Of a stretch of 44,093 bases of DNA, positions 43,562 through 44,093 are shown piece by piece. The position numbers were made by a program, and so were the translations under genes. Origin of the DNA: JAADGZ01 sp964596835 (lineage in GTDB: Bacteria > Pseudomonadota > Gammaproteobacteria > UBA6429 > Thiohalophilaceae). The notes beneath the pieces were generated by a model, which saw only the letters and a program-made list of their open reading frames with translations, was not told the DNA's origin and searched no databases. The stretch lies in contig CAZQVV010000007.1 in the NCBI GenBank assembly GCA_964596835.1, positions 1 through 44,093 on the forward strand, in the 5' to 3' direction. Every line of letters starts with the position of its first letter. Within the stretch, counting starts at the first letter, position 1.

Positions 43562-43735
43562 CTGAGGGATCCTCATAAAATAATCTTATAAAAGTAAACC
43601 GATAAAAGAAATATCCGCCAATGAACGCCAATATTTTATGTTGATGTGTCTGCGGCACAGAATACCATCATGAATGCTTTTGCCTTTATTGGCGTATATT
43701 CGCGTTCATTGGCGGACGGACAAGCTTTTGACTTT
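43562..43735 (+). mobile_element. MITE-like element, copy 3 (right end truncated)
   Basis: The left end CTGAGGGATCCTCAT and the interior (ATATCCGCCAATGAACGCC, then GCGTTCATTGGCGG) match the other copies. The sequence leaves the family after GACAAGCTTTTGACTTTAG, about 27 bases before the expected right terminus. Confidence 0.75.
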
Positions 43736-43760
43736 AGCGAAACGGCCTACATCCGACAAG

Positions 43761-43816
43761 CTTCCTTCGACAAGCTTCCTTCGACAAGCTTCCTTCGACA
43801 AGCTTCCTTCGACAAG
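43761..43816. repeat. Four perfect 14-bp tandem repeats
   Basis: The unit CTTCCTTCGACAAG occurs four times without change and ends in CTCAGGATGAACGG. The last unit plus this tail resembles a common intergenic repeat (TTCGACAAGCTCAGG...GAACGG) whose first half has been amplified. Confidence 0.9.
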
Positions 43817-44041
43817 CTCAGGATGAACGGTGATTTAATCAGATGCATCTTAAAAGTGGGCGGGTATTTGGAACGCCTATTTAGTGCCTTTTTATTACTA
43901 AGGAGTACGTTGGTTAACCGACATTCATATGCCTGATTTCCTTAAAATATCCGTATTTCCCCGACTATTTGATAAAAGCATGTCGGCAAATCAATAACCC
44001 CCTTAGTAAGATTGTGATCAAAGCCATTAGTACCTTAGAAA

Positions 44042-44093
44042 TGATTTGGGTGTGGTTCTTTTGTTACGACAGAAAATCAATAGCTTAGAAGTT
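44042..44093. repeat. Right copy of the 52-bp terminal inverted repeat
   Basis: Exact reverse complement of 160-211. It touches the last base of the window and is preceded by TTAGTACCTTAGAA. The sequence outward is not available, so the true boundary is unknown. Confidence 0.85.

Larger units (their letters stand above)
43459..44093. other. Terminal repeat cluster
   Basis: No coding region is supported. In order it holds a degenerate GTAGGATGGG-type fragment (about 43497-43530), the truncated MITE-like copy 3 (43562-43735), four tandem 14-bp units (43761-43816), repeat R2 (43863-43886), a TTAGTACCTTAGAA motif (44027-44040) and the right arm of the 52-bp inverted repeat. The density of repeats is typical of assembly ends or unstable loci. 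Confidence 0.7.

Noticed and set aside
1..44093. tRNA, rRNA and CRISPR arrays
   Set aside because: Scanning for T-loop motifs, rRNA blocks and regularly spaced repeats gave nothing convincing; the only tandem array has no spacers.

Overview
The window looks like chromosomal DNA of a motile gammaproteobacterium outside the Enterobacterales. The evidence is gene order: a HemX/YpjD-like gene divergent from ffh, followed by rpsP-rimM-trmD-rplS; xerD followed by dsbC; and fdxA next to mutS. RapA, ZapE, TrmO, CheV, a DUF2835 protein and a DUF6316-like protein fit the same group. The genus cannot be named from this sequence. No rRNA, tRNA or CRISPR array was found. Most of the window is housekeeping DNA broken up by short dispersed repeats and gene remnants.

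Layout. 1-729 is gene-poor and repeat-bearing. 0.7-5.9 kb: a translationally coupled glycerophosphodiesterase and short GlpD pair, an M50 membrane protease, DUF2835, an RRM protein with a membrane anchor, an FKBP isomerase and CheV. 6-10 kb: an unknown protein, a thioredoxin, a 201-bp MITE-like element, a TlpA-like/FHA pair and an AT-rich methyltransferase. 10-20 kb: trmO-zapE, a DUF6316-like gene, the cytochrome c assembly protein, an MBL-fold phosphodiesterase, the SRP and ribosomal operon, and a large exported protein. 20-28 kb: M23 peptidase, exported FliL-like protein, ogt-xerD, dsbC, a probable CsrA-sequestering small RNA, fdxA and mutS. 28-37 kb: an IS66 remnant, DUF523, rapA, a gamma-glutamylcyclotransferase-like protein, radical SAM protein, DUF1624 acyltransferase and ABC exporter. 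37-44 kb: FmdB-like protein, ferredoxin reductase, an antiporter stub, DoxX with a bufferin-type (DUF2282) precursor, YjbQ, patatin, Ppx/GppA, and a terminal repeat cluster.

The most interesting item is an unannotated RNA gene at about 24383-24604. It has nine GGA motifs, five of them in predicted hairpin loops, and a textbook terminator. It sits beside fdxA-mutS, where Pseudomonas carries rsmZ. It is therefore a strong candidate RsmZ/CsrB-type regulator of CsrA. Just upstream is a perfect 18-bp-arm palindrome with a TGTGA-N6-TCACA core.

Other notable items are a MITE-like family of about 200 bp with one copy flanked by a 9-bp target duplication, a 52-bp perfect inverted repeat joining the two ends of the window, and a bufferin-like gene without its usual maturation genes beside it. 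Function calls rest on motifs recognised by eye. No database search was run.
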